Below, piece by piece: positions 1 to 13,408 of a stretch of 64,000 bases of DNA. Within the stretch, counting starts at the first letter, position 1, and each line of letters begins with the position of its first letter. This DNA is from Citrobacter amalonaticus (lineage in GTDB: Bacteria; Pseudomonadota; Gammaproteobacteria; Enterobacterales; Enterobacteriaceae). A program made the position numbers and the translations under genes. The stretch lies in contig NZ_PQMB01000004.1 of assembly GCF_002918555.1 (NCBI RefSeq), forward strand, positions 114,542-178,541, given 5' to 3'. The notes under the pieces are model-generated. The model was not told the origin of the DNA, ran no database searches, and saw nothing but the letters and a program-made list of their open reading frames with translations.

Positions 1-908
1 TTACCCGGAGAGTACAGAGACTCGCCTTCATCCATAATGCCTTCTCTTACCAGCAATTCTTCAATCAGCACCAGGCCGCGTTCTGTCAGGTTGACCTGAC
101 GAGCTTTCTCATCAACGGAGAAGTGCCCTTCCCCCTGGAAAGTATCCGAATCATCCTTCTCCTGACGAATCAGGTAAGGGATGATTTTGTTCACTTTTTT
201 GTACATTTCCGAGCTGTCTTCAGCCGGGCCGGAAATAATCAGCGGGGTACGTGCTTCATCGATCAGGATGGAGTCGACCTCATCCACCAGCGCGTAATGC
301 AGTTTACGCTGAACGCGCTCTTCCGGACTGAACGCCATGTTGTCGCGCAGATAGTCGAAGCCGTATTCGTTGTTGGTACCGTATGTGATGTCGGCCGCGT
401 AAGCTTCTCGCTTGGCTGGCGCAGGCATACCCGGCAGGTTGATACCTACGGTCATGCCGAGGAATTCGAACAGCGGACGGTTGTTTTCGGCGTCACGCTG
501 CGCCAGATAGTCGTTCACGGTGACCACGTGCACGCCTTTTCCGCTTAAAGCATTCAGGTATGCAGGCAGCGTTGCGGTCAGGGTTTTACCTTCACCGGTG
601 CGCATTTCCGCAATGCAACGATCGTTAAGCACCATACCGCCCAGCAACTGGACGTCAAAGTGACGCATACCGAATACGCGCTTACTCGCTTCACGGACAA
701 CGGCGAACGCTTCCGGGATCAGGCTTTCCACGCTTTCACCTTTTTCAATGCGCGCGCGGAATTCGTTAGTTTTGGCTTTAAGTTCGTCATCGGAGAGTTT
801 TTCCATCTCCGGTTCCATGGCATTGATAACACCGACCGCTTTACGCATACGACGCAACGTACGATCGTTACGGCTACCGAATACTTTGGTTAATAATTTG
901 ATTAACAT
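1..908 (-). CDS. secA: Protein translocase ATPase SecA, N-terminal part (3' end outside window)
   Basis: SecA is the ATP-driven motor that pushes unfolded preproteins through the SecYEG channel at the inner membrane. The first 302 codons are present, starting at an ATG at 908 ([14 protein letters not shown]) and running off the window edge within the sequence SLYSPG. The nucleotide-binding Walker A motif MRTGEGKT is present around residues 102-109, followed by the DEVDS Walker B region. The gene follows secM after 62 bp, the usual arrangement in which ribosome stalling on secM opens the secA ribosome binding site. Sequence is nearly identical to the E. coli protein as I know it. The missing two thirds simply lie beyond position 1; nothing suggests a broken gene. 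Confidence 0.98.
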   Translation of the reverse strand, partial: MLIKLLTKVFGSRNDRTLRRMRKAVGVINAMEPEMEKLSDDELKAKTNEFRARIEKGESVESLIPEAFAVVREASKRVFGMRHFDVQLLGGMVLNDRCIAEMRTGEGKTLTATLPAYLNALSGKGVHVVTVNDYLAQRDAENNRPLFEFLGMTVGINLPGMPAPAKREAYAADITYGTNNEYGFDYLRDNMAFSPEERVQRKLHYALVDEVDSILIDEARTPLIISGPAEDSSEMYKKVNKIIPYLIRQEKDDSDTFQGEGHFSVDEKARQVNLTERGLVLIEELLVREGIMDEGESLYSPG

Positions 909-970
909 ATTAAAATCTCAAACGCCCCGCTGTGCGGAGTCACAATAATTAATTGAAGGTTCTTTATTTT

Positions 971-1477
971 TTAGCTGAGACGTTGAGGACCCGCGCGAAT
1001 TCCCTGAGCCTGGCTTATCCAGACAGGAGCGCTAAAGGAAGCCTGAGATGTGAAATGCGCATACGCCACAAGATCAACCACCGCAGGTGGTCGTCCTTCC
1101 TGCGTCAACATCGCGCTGAGCGTGTTCAGCAAGGCCAGATGATGCGCCTGAAGCGGTAAAGGTTCTTCAGCTACGGGCAGCGCCTGAGGCGCCATTGCAA
1201 AGGAAAGGTGGCGGATAACCGTGCGAATGGCGTGCTGATGCCAGTAATCAACGGTAAAATTGGGTCGACGATTGGACGCTTCGAGTAACGCAAGCTGACT
1301 AAAGTTAACTTTAGCGCTTTGATCGTGGTTGCTGGCGGTAGCCTTCGCTGGCGTATTGGGTTCGGCAGCACTGCTGAGTGCGGGCAGGCCAAAGCCAGCC
1401 GCGACCATCCCTAATAAGAGATGCGGCCAGAAGTACCGTCTGCCTAACTGTCGCCAGCGCGTCAGTATCCCACTCAC
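971..1477 (-). CDS. secM: SecM secretion monitor / translation arrest protein
   Basis: SecM is a short-lived exported regulator whose C-terminal arrest peptide stalls the ribosome until SecA pulls on it, thereby raising secA translation. The 168-residue product starts at GTG (1477), with a signal region containing a hydrophobic stretch around residues 15-38. The arrest motif F-x4-WI-x4-GIRAGP is intact at residues 148-164 ([17 protein letters not shown]). One position differs from the E. coli motif as I recall it: Ala150 replaces Thr, outside the residues known to be essential. The segment just before it (residues about 127-138) is also divergent. It lies 62 bp upstream of secA. Its upstream leader carries a small ERIC derivative. 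Confidence 0.96.
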   Translation of the reverse strand: MSGILTRWRQLGRRYFWPHLLLGMVAAGFGLPALSSAAEPNTPAKATASNHDQSAKVNFSQLALLEASNRRPNFTVDYWHQHAIRTVIRHLSFAMAPQALPVAEEPLPLQAHHLALLNTLSAMLTQEGRPPAVVDLVAYAHFTSQASFSAPVWISQAQGIRAGPQRLS

Positions 1478-1514
1478 GTTAATGCCACCCTTTAGTATTC
1501 AATGTTTTTGCGTC

Positions 1515-1590
1515 TATACCCTGAATAATTCGAGTTACAGGACAAAATGTCTGAGTCATTTTGTCCTGTAACTTAAAGTATGACGGGTAC
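1515..1590. repeat. Mini-ERIC palindrome (internal deletion derivative)
   Basis: The ends match the ERIC termini seen elsewhere in this window (TATACCC...AATTCGAGTTAC and GTAACTTAAAGTATGACGGGTA), but the conserved central core is missing. Inside is a perfect 17 bp inverted repeat (AGTTACAGGACAAAATG and its complement) around a 7 nt loop. The element lies 38 bp upstream of the secM GTG, so it is probably in the transcribed secM leader. Confidence 0.8.
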
Positions 1591-1731
1591 AAATCTTATC
1601 ATTAATGCGTACGCTCTACAGCAGTATTGATAAGAAGTTGCCGGTAAAATGCTTAAGAAAGCAGCGTTCGCACTGCGTTTCACTCTTTGTAACAGTAAAA
1701 TCGTCCGGGAAAAATTCAGCGGAATATGAGC

Positions 1732-1785
1732 AAAAAAAAAACGACTGGCTTACCTGGCCGGAGAGGGTGCCAGATTAACCAGTCG
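1732..1785 (-). terminator. Rho-independent terminator of lpxC / dcw cluster
   Basis: On the minus strand a GC-rich stem begins with CGACTGG (1785-1779) and closes with CCAGTCG (1748-1742), with an inner CTGGC/GCCAG pairing, followed by about ten T residues (1741-1732). It lies 26 bp past the lpxC stop codon and would end transcription coming from the division cluster before secM. Confidence 0.9.
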
Positions 1786-1810
1786 AATTTATACGACAGT
1801 TGATATGTCG

Positions 1811-2749
<939 letters not shown>

Positions 2750-2827
2750 CTATCCAACCGAAGTGTACTATACATTCGGTGGGCCAGTTTAGCACAAAGA
2801 GCCTCGAATCCCAAATTCAGCCTTGTC

Positions 2828-3979
2828 TTAATCGGCTTGCTTACGCAGGAATGCGGGGATATCCAGATAATCCGGCTCTTTCGCGGTCTGCGGCGTATTG
2901 TCGTTAACCACTTTTGCTACCGGTTTCTGCTCTTGCGTCAACGGTGCCATACCGTGCTGCTGGTAACGATCCATCACCGGCTGCTGTACCTGCTTGTTGG
3001 TAACCAGAGTGATTTCAGGACGTTTGTCCATACCAATTCCAGTGGCAACTACGGTAACGCGCAGCTCGTCGTTCATATCCGGGTCCAGCGAGGTACCGAT
3101 AACCACGGTCGCGTTATCCGATGCAAAGGCACGGATAGTGTTACCGACGGTTTCAAACTCATCCAGACGCAGGTCGAAGCCCGCAGTGATGTTGACCAGT
3201 ACGCCGCGCGCGCCGGACAGATCGATATCTTCGAGCAGCGGAGAAGAGATAGCCATTTCAGCCGCTTCTTCCGCACGGTCTTCACCGCTTGCCACACCGG
3301 ACCCCATCATTGCATAGCCCATTTCGGACATCACGGTGCGCACATCAGCAAAGTCGACGTTCATCAGACCCGGACGGGTAATCAGTTCCGCGATCCCCTG
3401 GACAGCGCCTTTCAGCACATCATTCGCCGCGCCGAAGGCGTCGAGCAGAGAGATACCGCGACCCAGCACTTTCAGCAGTTTGTCGTTCGGGATAGTGATC
3501 AGCGAATCCACATGCTTGGACAGCTCTGTAATACCCTGCTCCGCAAATGCCATGCGCTTCTTGCCTTCAAAGTTGAAAGGCTTCGTCACGACCGCTACGG
3601 TCAGGATACCTAAATCTTTTGCCACTTCAGCAACCACTGGCGCGGCACCCGTACCGGTACCGCCGCCCATGCCTGCGGCGATGAACACCATGTCTGCGCC
3701 GTCAAGCGCCGCACGCAGTGCTTCACGATCTTCGTCCGCCGCGTTGCGACCGACTTCCGGGTTTGCACCCGCGCCCAGACCTTTGGTAATGCCGCTACCA
3801 ATCTGAATGGTCTGCCCAACCGCCGTTTTACGCAACGCCTGCGCGTCGGTATTCACCGCGAAGAATTCAACACCTTCAATGCGCTCGCGCACCATGTGTT
3901 CAACGGCATTACCGCCGCCGCCGCCGACGCCGATGACTTTAATCACCGCGTCATTGGTTAGTTCCATAGGTTCAAACAT
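2828..3979 (-). CDS. ftsZ: Cell division protein FtsZ
   Basis: FtsZ is the tubulin-like GTPase that polymerises into the Z ring and organises septation. It has 383 residues, as in E. coli. The tubulin signature GGGTGTG is at residues 105-111, the N-terminal nucleotide loop GGGGGNAV near 19-26, and the T7 loop region NVDFADV is intact. A variable linker leads to the conserved C-terminal peptide [14 protein letters not shown] (370-383), the docking site for FtsA, ZipA and MinC. The ribosome binding site GGAGAGAG lies directly upstream. Unlike E. coli, where ftsA and ftsZ are about 60 bp apart, the spacer here is 185 bp because an ERIC element has been inserted. Confidence 0.99.
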   Translation of the reverse strand: MFEPMELTNDAVIKVIGVGGGGGNAVEHMVRERIEGVEFFAVNTDAQALRKTAVGQTIQIGSGITKGLGAGANPEVGRNAADEDREALRAALDGADMVFIAAGMGGGTGTGAAPVVAEVAKDLGILTVAVVTKPFNFEGKKRMAFAEQGITELSKHVDSLITIPNDKLLKVLGRGISLLDAFGAANDVLKGAVQGIAELITRPGLMNVDFADVRTVMSEMGYAMMGSGVASGEDRAEEAAEMAISSPLLEDIDLSGARGVLVNITAGFDLRLDEFETVGNTIRAFASDNATVVIGTSLDPDMNDELRVTVVATGIGMDKRPEITLVTNKQVQQPVMDRYQQHGMAPLTQEQKPVAKVVNDNTPQTAKEPDYLDIPAFLRKQAD

Positions 3980-3996
3980 AGTTTCTCTCTCCGTTT

Positions 3997-4118
3997 TACA
4001 CTTATCCCTTCAAACCGCCTCTTTGTTAGCGCCTTCGTTCACCCCGACCACTTACTTATGTAAGCACCTGGGGATTCACGCCGTCGCCGCCTCGATACAA
4101 CCTGAAGAGCTTTGTGTA
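3997..4118. repeat. ERIC element between ftsA and ftsZ
   Basis: A 122 bp ERIC copy. The core ATGTAAGCACCTGGGGATTCAC (split here: ATGTAAGCACC, then TGGGGATTCAC) nearly equals the classical ERIC1R primer site. The terminal inverted repeats begin TACACTTATCCCTTCAA and end TTGTGTA. It lies in the spacer 17 bp upstream of the ftsZ start, leaving the ftsZ ribosome binding site outside the element. In the ftsA-ftsZ transcript it would fold into a long hairpin. Confidence 0.93.
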
Positions 4119-4164
4119 TTGTGCCTGTCGCCTGAGGCCGTAATTTTCGTCAGCCTCATAAAAA

Positions 4165-5427
4165 TTAAAACTCTTTTCGCAACCAGCTATTAAGTCGCTT
4201 GATCCACGAGCCAACTGATGCCGTAACACGTTTTTCAACTTCTGCTTCACCACTCAAATGGGACTCTTTCCCATAGTGAAGCAACCCCACGGCCGTAGAG
4301 TAGTACGGCTCCTGGGCATAATCCGTCAGACCAGTAATATTCAACGGCGCACCAATACGCACCTGCGTATGGAATACACGCTGGGCACAGGCTGCAAGGC
4401 CTTCAATTTGCGCCGCGCCACCGGTTAGCACAATCCCCGCCGCCAGATGATGTTTTACCCCCTGCTGGCGAAGCTGTTCTTGTAATTGCAATATCTCTTC
4501 GTTGACCAGGTTGAGCAGCTCGGTATAACGCGGCTCAATCACCTCTGCCAGTGTCTGACGTTGCAGACTGCGCGGCGGGCGCCCACCTACGCTCGGCACT
4601 TCAACACTCTCGTCTTTACCCACGATAGAACCTAATGCGCAACCGTGACGAACCTTAATGGCCTCCGCATCGCTCGGCGGCGTACCGAAGGCATAAGCGA
4701 TATCGCTGGTCACCACATTCCCGGCGTAGGGGATCACTTTGGTGTGGCGCAACGCCCCGCCAGTATAAACGGCGATATCCATTGTACCACCACCAATATC
4801 CACGACGCAGACGCCCAGTTCACGCTCATCTTCCGTTAATACGGAATAACTGGCCGCCAGACCGGCAAATATCAGTTGGTCAACTTTCAGGCCACAACGT
4901 TCAACGGCTTTAACAATGTTTTTCGCCATATCGTTGTGGCATGTGATCAAGTGCACTTTTGCCTGCATCCGCACGCCAGAAAGACCGACCGGATTTTTAA
5001 TGCCTTCCTGATAGTCAATCGCATATTCCTGCGGAATAACGTGCAGAACGCGGTGCTCGTCGCGCACACGCACTGACTTCGCGGTATGTACAACGTTCTC
5101 AACGTCTTCCTGCGTGACTTCTTCTTCAGAAATCGGCACCATGCCAATCTCATTCTGGCAGCTAATATGCTTACCCGAAAGCGCCAGATACACCGAGGAG
5201 ATCTGGCAATCCGCCATCAATTCTGCCTGGTCAATGGCGCGCTGTACGCATTTTACCACTGACTCGAGGTCATTAACCCCGCCTTTATCCATACCACGTG
5301 ACGGGCAACTGCCTACGCCAATGATATTGACCATACCGTCGGGCAGAACTTCCCCTACTAAAGCGGCAACCTTCGCGGTGCCTATCTCCAGTCCAACTAC
5401 CAGTTTTCTGTCCGTCGCCTTGATCAT
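4165..5427 (-). CDS. ftsA: Cell division protein FtsA
   Basis: FtsA is an actin-like ATPase that tethers FtsZ filaments to the inner membrane and recruits later division proteins. The 420-residue product has the phosphate-binding loop [12 protein letters not shown] near the N-terminus and the second one, [12 protein letters not shown], in the middle. The family-specific 1C domain lies between them. It ends in the amphipathic membrane-targeting helix [14 protein letters not shown]. Start at 5427 overlaps the ftsQ stop by four bases (ATGA), which suggests translational coupling. The downstream spacer to ftsZ is enlarged by an ERIC element. Confidence 0.98.
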   Translation of the reverse strand: MIKATDRKLVVGLEIGTAKVAALVGEVLPDGMVNIIGVGSCPSRGMDKGGVNDLESVVKCVQRAIDQAELMADCQISSVYLALSGKHISCQNEIGMVPISEEEVTQEDVENVVHTAKSVRVRDEHRVLHVIPQEYAIDYQEGIKNPVGLSGVRMQAKVHLITCHNDMAKNIVKAVERCGLKVDQLIFAGLAASYSVLTEDERELGVCVVDIGGGTMDIAVYTGGALRHTKVIPYAGNVVTSDIAYAFGTPPSDAEAIKVRHGCALGSIVGKDESVEVPSVGGRPPRSLQRQTLAEVIEPRYTELLNLVNEEILQLQEQLRQQGVKHHLAAGIVLTGGAAQIEGLAACAQRVFHTQVRIGAPLNITGLTDYAQEPYYSTAVGLLHYGKESHLSGEAEVEKRVTASVGSWIKRLNSWLRKEF

Positions 5428-6254
5428 TGTTGTTCTGCCTGTGCCTGATTCTGTTGCTGATTAGATTCCTCAGGAGGTAAGGGAACCCACCCTACTGCCG
5501 CCCCTGAGTCATAACGCAAATCAACGTAGCCAATCCGTTTGCCATCGGTTTGCGCCTGCTGCTGTAGAACCGGGTAAAGTTCTACAAAGCGAGCCAAACG
5601 TTTCATCGTATCGCCCCTGCCGAGGTTGAGCTTAATATCGTTATTGAGCGTCAACTGCCAGGAACGACGTGCGGTCATTGCCGCTTCCTTCAGGGTAAAC
5701 CTGTCCTTCGCCAGCACGGAGCCCATCTCGCGGTACCCCTGCAGCACTTCACTTGCGCTACCTTCCGGGCCGTACAGCATGGGCAATACCTGCTTGCTGG
5801 TTCTGTCAGGAGGAACGCTGAAGGCATTCCCTTCGGCATCCACCATATGCTGATCATTCCAACGCGCAATTGGCACATATTCAACCAGATGAATCTTCAA
5901 TTCATCAGGCCACTGCTTTCTTACGCTCGCCTGCTTAATCCACGGCAAGCGCTCAATCTGGCTCTGGATGATATTCACATCCTGGGTCATAAACGTCCCC
6001 GGCTCGCCCAGCGCCAGAATCGACTGGCGGATATCATCATTGCGCGTGTAGTGCCGCTCGCCGGTTAACACCAGTTTTGATAACGGCAAACGCTGCGCAT
6101 CTTCCATCCACCCCAGGACTACCCAGCCGCTCACAAACACGGTGCACAGTACCGCCAGCAGGAAAATGATCCCTGCAAGGCGCGTTCCATTATTGCGACG
6201 TGAGGAAGAGGTTTCTTCCTCACTGTTTCGCGTGTTCAGCGCAGCCTGCGACAT
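5424..6254 (-). CDS. ftsQ: Cell division protein FtsQ
   Basis: FtsQ is a bitopic inner membrane protein that, with FtsL and FtsB, forms the core regulatory complex activating septal peptidoglycan synthesis by FtsW-FtsI. It has 276 residues: a short cytoplasmic tail rich in charged residues, one transmembrane segment at about residues 26-49, a POTRA domain beginning near [16 protein letters not shown], and a beta domain ending in a Gln-rich tail. Length and sequence match E. coli. It overlaps ftsA by 4 bp and starts 1 bp after ddlB. One region (residues about 97-101, IERLPW) is one residue shorter than my recollection of the E. coli sequence, compensated elsewhere. Confidence 0.98.
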   Translation of the reverse strand: MSQAALNTRNSEEETSSSRRNNGTRLAGIIFLLAVLCTVFVSGWVVLGWMEDAQRLPLSKLVLTGERHYTRNDDIRQSILALGEPGTFMTQDVNIIQSQIERLPWIKQASVRKQWPDELKIHLVEYVPIARWNDQHMVDAEGNAFSVPPDRTSKQVLPMLYGPEGSASEVLQGYREMGSVLAKDRFTLKEAAMTARRSWQLTLNNDIKLNLGRGDTMKRLARFVELYPVLQQQAQTDGKRIGYVDLRYDSGAAVGWVPLPPEESNQQQNQAQAEQQ

Positions 6255-6255
6255 A

Positions 6256-8644
<2,389 letters not shown>

Positions 8645-8698
8645 TCTTTACGCCATTAACTTCAAAATATCCTGCGGTGCAGTAAGGCACCGCCACAA

Positions 8699-9766
8699 TT
8701 ACGCCCGGGCAGCCCGGCTCACTTCATTTGCAACGCGCTCGGTGGCATCCGGAATGGATGCAGCGCGGGCCCGTTCTGCCATGGTTAATAAGGTTTCTCG
8801 CGACCACCCCGAAAGGGTGTCAGCGACAGCATCCACGGTAAACTGCGGCTGCTCTAAAATTTTGGCTGCGCCCGCTTTCTCCAGCGGTAGCGCATTCCAG
8901 TACTGCTGCCTGTCTTTATGCTGGAACGGCACAAACAGCGCAGGTAACCCCGCTGCGGCGATTTCACTCACCGTAAGTGCACCGGAACGGCAGACGACCA
9001 CATCCGCCCACGCATAGGCCGCTGCCATATCGTCAATAAACTCAGTGACCTTATGCTGCGGTTGCCCTGCGTCGGCATAAGCTTGCTCGACCATCTGCTG
9101 CGCGCCTTTGCCGCTCTGATGCCAGATGGTCACCGCATCCCCCAGCTTTTCCGCAACCTGCGGTAGCGTCTGATTCAGGACGCGAGCCCCCTGCGAACCA
9201 CCAACAACCAGCACACGGACCGGACCTTCGCGCCCGGCCAGACGCGCCTGGGGCAGCGGCAGCGCCAGTACGTCAGTACGCACCGGATTTCCCACAACTT
9301 CTGCGTTCGGGAATGCGCCGGGAAAGGCCTGCATCACCTTCGTGGCGATCTTTGCCAGCCATTTATTTGTTAACCCTGCAATGCCGTTCTGCTCGTGCAG
9401 AACAACCGGGATCCCCAAAGACCAGGCAGCAAGCCCACCTGGGCCAGAGACATAGCCGCCCATACCGAGCACCACGTCAGGCTTGAAGGCTTTCATAATC
9501 GCGCGAGCCTGACGCCAGGCGTTAAAAATGCGCAGCGGCGCGGCCAGCAGTGCTTTGACACCTTTCCCGCGCAGACCAGAGATACGAATAAAGTCAATCT
9601 CAATGCCATGCTTTGGCACTAAGTCCGCTTCCATACGATCGGCGGTACCCAACCAGCGAACTTCCCAGCCCTGGGCCATTAAATGGTGCGCAACCGCCAG
9701 TCCCGGGAACACATGCCCGCCGGTCCCGCCTGCCATCACCATTAACCGCTTCCCTTGACCACTCAT
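8699..9766 (-). CDS. murG: UDP-N-acetylglucosamine--lipid I GlcNAc transferase
   Basis: MurG is the membrane-associated glycosyltransferase that converts lipid I to lipid II on the inner face of the cytoplasmic membrane. The 355-residue GT-B protein has the glycine-rich loop [15 protein letters not shown] near the N-terminus, the second G loop [13 protein letters not shown], and the UDP-GlcNAc-binding segment [17 protein letters not shown]. The start at 9766 overlaps the ftsW stop (ATGA). Length is equal to the E. coli enzyme. Confidence 0.98.
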   Translation of the reverse strand: MSGQGKRLMVMAGGTGGHVFPGLAVAHHLMAQGWEVRWLGTADRMEADLVPKHGIEIDFIRISGLRGKGVKALLAAPLRIFNAWRQARAIMKAFKPDVVLGMGGYVSGPGGLAAWSLGIPVVLHEQNGIAGLTNKWLAKIATKVMQAFPGAFPNAEVVGNPVRTDVLALPLPQARLAGREGPVRVLVVGGSQGARVLNQTLPQVAEKLGDAVTIWHQSGKGAQQMVEQAYADAGQPQHKVTEFIDDMAAAYAWADVVVCRSGALTVSEIAAAGLPALFVPFQHKDRQQYWNALPLEKAGAAKILEQPQFTVDAVADTLSGWSRETLLTMAERARAASIPDATERVANEVSRAARA

Positions 9767-11007
9767 CGTGAACCCCGTGTAAACGCCTGCGCTTTTTCCA
9801 GACGCGTTTCATAATCAATACGTAACAAAAACATGATGGCTGTCGACATGATCAACAAACTGGAACCACCATAACTGATCAGCGGCAGCGTCAGGCCTTT
9901 CGTTGGCAGCATACCTGCTGCCGCACCGACGTTTACCAGCGCCTGAAAGCTAAACCAGATCCCGATAGAACAGGCTAAAAAACCGGAAAAACGGTGATCG
10001 ATCAGCAACGCCTTACGACCAATCGACATCGCACGAAAAGCGACGAAGAATACCATTAAAAGTGCCAGTACCACACCGATATAACCCAGCTCTTCCCCAA
10101 TAATGGCGAAGATAAAGTCAGTGTGCGCTTCCGGCAGATACTCCAGTTTTTGCACCGAGTTGCCTAAGCCTTGCCCCCATAGTTCTCCGCGACCAAAAGC
10201 CATCAGCGATTGCGTTAACTGGTAGCCGCTGCCGAACGGATCCTCCCACGGGTTCCAGAAAGAGGTCACACGACGAATACGATACGGTTCTGCAAGGATC
10301 AGCAGCACCACCGCAGAAATCCCCATACCGATAATGGCAATGAACTGCCACAGTTTCGCTCCGGCGAGAAACAGCATCGCCAGCGTGGTCACAAACAGCA
10401 CAACCACCGTACCGAGGTCAGGCTGCGCCAGCAGCAGGATAGCCAGCACCAGGATCACACCCATCGGTTTTAAGAAGCCGCGCAGGTTGTTACGCACCTC
10501 ATCCACCTTCCGCACCAGATAGTTGGCGAGGTAGCAGAACAGCGACAGCTTGGTAAATTCCGCAGGCTGAATACGCAGCGGCCCCAGCGCAATCCAGCGC
10601 GATGCCCCGTTAACTGCGCTACCAACCACCAGTACAATCAGCAGCATAATGATCGAGGAGATCAACATCGTGGTGCTGTACTTCTGCCAGAACTCCATCG
10701 GTAAACGCAGCGTGATCATCGCCAGACAAAACGCCAGGAAAATATAGAGCGCATCACGCTTGGCAAACAGAAACGGATCGCCCGCCAGACGCTGCCCGAC
10801 CGGCATTGATGCCGACGTCACCATGACAAAACCGATCGCCGCAAGGCCGAAAGTCAGCCACAGCAGTGTGCGATCGTACATGATCAGGCTGTCGGTATCT
10901 TTTTCCCGCGAGGCCATCACCCAGCCTTTTAGCGCCGCAAAGATCCATCCCAGGATGCCAAATCCTGGCAGGCGCGGCATTCTCAGGCGAGGGAGAGATA
11001 AACGCAT
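9763..11007 (-). CDS. ftsW: Septal peptidoglycan glycosyltransferase FtsW
   Basis: FtsW is a SEDS-family polymerase that builds septal glycan strands from lipid II in partnership with FtsI. The 414-residue polytopic protein has about ten hydrophobic segments, and the conserved SEDS motifs [16 protein letters not shown] and [11 protein letters not shown] are present. An in-frame TTG lies one codon upstream (11010), but I chose the ATG at 11007 because it overlaps the murD stop in the typical ATGA manner and gives the E. coli N-terminus MRLSLPRL. Confidence 0.97.
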   Translation of the reverse strand: MRLSLPRLRMPRLPGFGILGWIFAALKGWVMASREKDTDSLIMYDRTLLWLTFGLAAIGFVMVTSASMPVGQRLAGDPFLFAKRDALYIFLAFCLAMITLRLPMEFWQKYSTTMLISSIIMLLIVLVVGSAVNGASRWIALGPLRIQPAEFTKLSLFCYLANYLVRKVDEVRNNLRGFLKPMGVILVLAILLLAQPDLGTVVVLFVTTLAMLFLAGAKLWQFIAIIGMGISAVVLLILAEPYRIRRVTSFWNPWEDPFGSGYQLTQSLMAFGRGELWGQGLGNSVQKLEYLPEAHTDFIFAIIGEELGYIGVVLALLMVFFVAFRAMSIGRKALLIDHRFSGFLACSIGIWFSFQALVNVGAAAGMLPTKGLTLPLISYGGSSLLIMSTAIMFLLRIDYETRLEKAQAFTRGSR

Positions 11008-12323
11008 CAACCCAACTCCTTCGCCAGTCGGGTAAAGACATCACCCCGTTGCTCAAAATTCTTAAACTGATCGAGGCTGGCACAGGCCGGAGACAGCAGC
11101 ACCATATCGCCTGGCTTAACGTGCGGCGCGAGCAGACGCATCGCCTCTTCCATCGTCTCAGTTTGTTGCGCGATATCCGGACGCAGCGCCGCCAGCTGCG
11201 CGCCATCACGTCCAAAGCAGTACAAGCGCACGCGATCGCCGGTCAGATAGCGGGTCAGTGAGGAAAAATCCGCAGACTTGCCGTCGCCGCCCAAAAGCAG
11301 ATGCAGCGTGCCATCAACGTGCAGACCGTTCAGCGCGGCTTCGGTGCTGCCGACGTTGGTTGCTTTCGAATCGTTAATCCAGCGCACGCCGTTATGATCC
11401 AGCGCCAGCTGGAAGCGGTGCGCCAGACCGGTAAAGGTGGTCAACGCTTTCAGGCTGGTGGCTCGCGGTAACCCAACGGCATCAGCCAGCGCCAGGGCCG
11501 CTAACGCATTGGTGTAGTTATGCTGCCCGGAGAGTTTCATCTCTTTCACGTTCAGCACTTTCTCACCCTTCACCCGCAGCCAGGTTTCGCCCTGCTGGCG
11601 ATTGAGATGATAGTCACCCATATTGACGCCAAAGCTGACGCAACGCTCATCGGCGCCGCGCACTGGCATGGTTAACGCATCATCCGCATTGACCACGCAC
11701 ACCTTCGCATTCTCGTAGACCCGCAGCTTCGCCGCGCGATACTGCTGCAGACCAAACGGATATCGGTCCATATGATCTTCAGTGACGTTGAGAATCGTTG
11801 CCGCAGCCGCCTGCAGGCTGGAGGTGGTCTCCAGCTGAAAGCTGGACAATTCAAGCACATATAGCTCACGCTCGGCGTCCAGCAGCATCAGGGCCGGCAG
11901 ACCAATATTGCCGCCAACGCCGACGTTTACGCCTGCCGCTTTCGCCATCTCGCCGACCAGGGTAGTCACGGTGCTTTTACCGTTAGATCCGGTGATCGCC
12001 ACAACTGGTGCCTGCGCTTCACGGCAAAATAGCTCTATGTCGCCAACAATCTCGATCCCCGCGTCAGCGGCTGCGCTTAACGCAGGATGCGCCAGGGCAA
12101 TCCCTGGACTGGCAACGATCAGATCAGCCGCCAGCAGCCAGTCATCATTCAGGCTCCCAGCGTGACGCTCAACGGCTTCCGGTAATTTATCCAGCCCCGG
12201 CGGCGTCGCACGGGTATCCATCACACGAGGGGTAACGCCGCGAGCCAGGAAAAAGTCCACGCAAGAAAGCCCGGTTAAACCCAGACCAATAATGACGATG
12301 TTTTTACCCTGGTAATCAGCCAT
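11007..12323 (-). CDS. murD: UDP-N-acetylmuramoyl-L-alanine--D-glutamate ligase
   Basis: MurD adds D-glutamate to the growing UDP-MurNAc peptide. The 438-residue Mur ligase shows the N-terminal UDP-binding segment [13 protein letters not shown], the ATP loop GSNGKS at residues 112-117, the [10 protein letters not shown] motif and the C-terminal [10 protein letters not shown] motif. It starts 2 bp after mraY and its stop overlaps the start of ftsW. Length matches E. coli. Confidence 0.98.
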   Translation of the reverse strand: MADYQGKNIVIIGLGLTGLSCVDFFLARGVTPRVMDTRATPPGLDKLPEAVERHAGSLNDDWLLAADLIVASPGIALAHPALSAAADAGIEIVGDIELFCREAQAPVVAITGSNGKSTVTTLVGEMAKAAGVNVGVGGNIGLPALMLLDAERELYVLELSSFQLETTSSLQAAAATILNVTEDHMDRYPFGLQQYRAAKLRVYENAKVCVVNADDALTMPVRGADERCVSFGVNMGDYHLNRQQGETWLRVKGEKVLNVKEMKLSGQHNYTNALAALALADAVGLPRATSLKALTTFTGLAHRFQLALDHNGVRWINDSKATNVGSTEAALNGLHVDGTLHLLLGGDGKSADFSSLTRYLTGDRVRLYCFGRDGAQLAALRPDIAQQTETMEEAMRLLAPHVKPGDMVLLSPACASLDQFKNFEQRGDVFTRLAKELG

Positions 12324-12325
12324 GA

Positions 12326-13408
12326 TTAACGTACCTTCAGCGTTGCCAGGCCAATCAGCACCAGCATCAGCGAAATAATCCAGAAGCGCACGATGACGCG
12401 CGGTTCCGGCCAGCCTTTCAGTTCATAGTGGTGGTGAATCGGCGCCATGCGGAAGATACGCTGTCCGCGCAGTTTGAAGGAGCCTACCTGCAGAATCACC
12501 GACAGGGTTTCCACCACAAATACGCCGCCCATGATCACCAGCAGGAACTCCTGACGCAGCAGTACGGCAATGACGCCCAGCGCGCCGCCCAGCGCCAGAG
12601 AACCGACATCGCCCATAAAGACCTGTGCCGGATAGGTGTTAAACCACAGGAAGCCTAAACCCGCGCCAACAATCGCCGTACAGACGATCACCAGTTCACC
12701 CGCATGACGTAAATACGGAATGTGCAGGTAGTTCGCAAAATTCATGTTACCGGTTGCCCACGCCACCAGCGCAAAACCTGCGGCAACAAATACGGTTGGC
12801 ATAATCGCCAGTCCGTCCAGACCATCGGTCAGGTTGACCGCATTGCCGGTGCCGACAATAACGAAATAAGCCAGTAAAACGTAGAACAGCCCCAGCTGCG
12901 GCATCACGTCTTTAAAGAACGGCACCACCAGCTCGGTCGCTGGCGTATCTTTACCCGCCAGATACAGCGCGAACGCCACCCCCAGCGCAATCACCGACAT
13001 CCAGAAATATTTCCAGCGGGCAATAAGGCCCCGGGTGTCTTTACGCACAACTTTGCGATAGTCATCAACAAAGCCGATGATGCCGTAGCCTACCAGCACC
13101 ACCAGCACGCACCAGACGTAGGGATTCGATGGATAGGCCCACAGCAGAACGGAGATAACAATCGCCGTGAGAATCATAATGCCGCCCATCGTCGGCGTAC
13201 CGCGTTTACTGAAGTGTGATTCCGGGCCGTCGTTACGCACGACCTGACCAAATGACAATTTTTGCAGACGGGCGATCATGCGCGGGCCCATCCATAAAGA
13301 GATGAACAGCGCGGTCAGCAGGCTGACGATGGCGCGAAACGTCAGATAGGAAAAGACGTTAAAGCCGGAATAATATTTGACCAAATGTTCGGCCAGCCAA
13401 ACTAACAT
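12326..13408 (-). CDS. mraY: Phospho-N-acetylmuramoyl-pentapeptide transferase
   Basis: MraY transfers phospho-MurNAc-pentapeptide from UDP to undecaprenyl phosphate, forming lipid I. It is a 360-residue integral membrane protein with about ten transmembrane segments. The family motifs FVDDYRK (aspartate pair), [14 protein letters not shown] and the cytoplasmic histidine cluster MAPIHHHYE near the C-terminus are all visible. It overlaps murF by 7 bp and precedes murD by 2 bp. Confidence 0.98.
   Translation of the reverse strand: MLVWLAEHLVKYYSGFNVFSYLTFRAIVSLLTALFISLWMGPRMIARLQKLSFGQVVRNDGPESHFSKRGTPTMGGIMILTAIVISVLLWAYPSNPYVWCVLVVLVGYGIIGFVDDYRKVVRKDTRGLIARWKYFWMSVIALGVAFALYLAGKDTPATELVVPFFKDVMPQLGLFYVLLAYFVIVGTGNAVNLTDGLDGLAIMPTVFVAAGFALVAWATGNMNFANYLHIPYLRHAGELVIVCTAIVGAGLGFLWFNTYPAQVFMGDVGSLALGGALGVIAVLLRQEFLLVIMGGVFVVETLSVILQVGSFKLRGQRIFRMAPIHHHYELKGWPEPRVIVRFWIISLMLVLIGLATLKVR

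Larger units (their letters stand above)
1478..1810. other. secM leader / lpxC 3' intergenic region
   Basis: This 333 bp gap holds a 76 bp mini-ERIC palindrome (1515-1590) and the lpxC terminator (1732-1785), both listed separately. The remaining 140 bp between them should contain the secM-secA promoter, reading on the minus strand, but I cannot place -35 and -10 boxes with confidence. No ORF with a ribosome binding site is visible. Confidence 0.7.
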
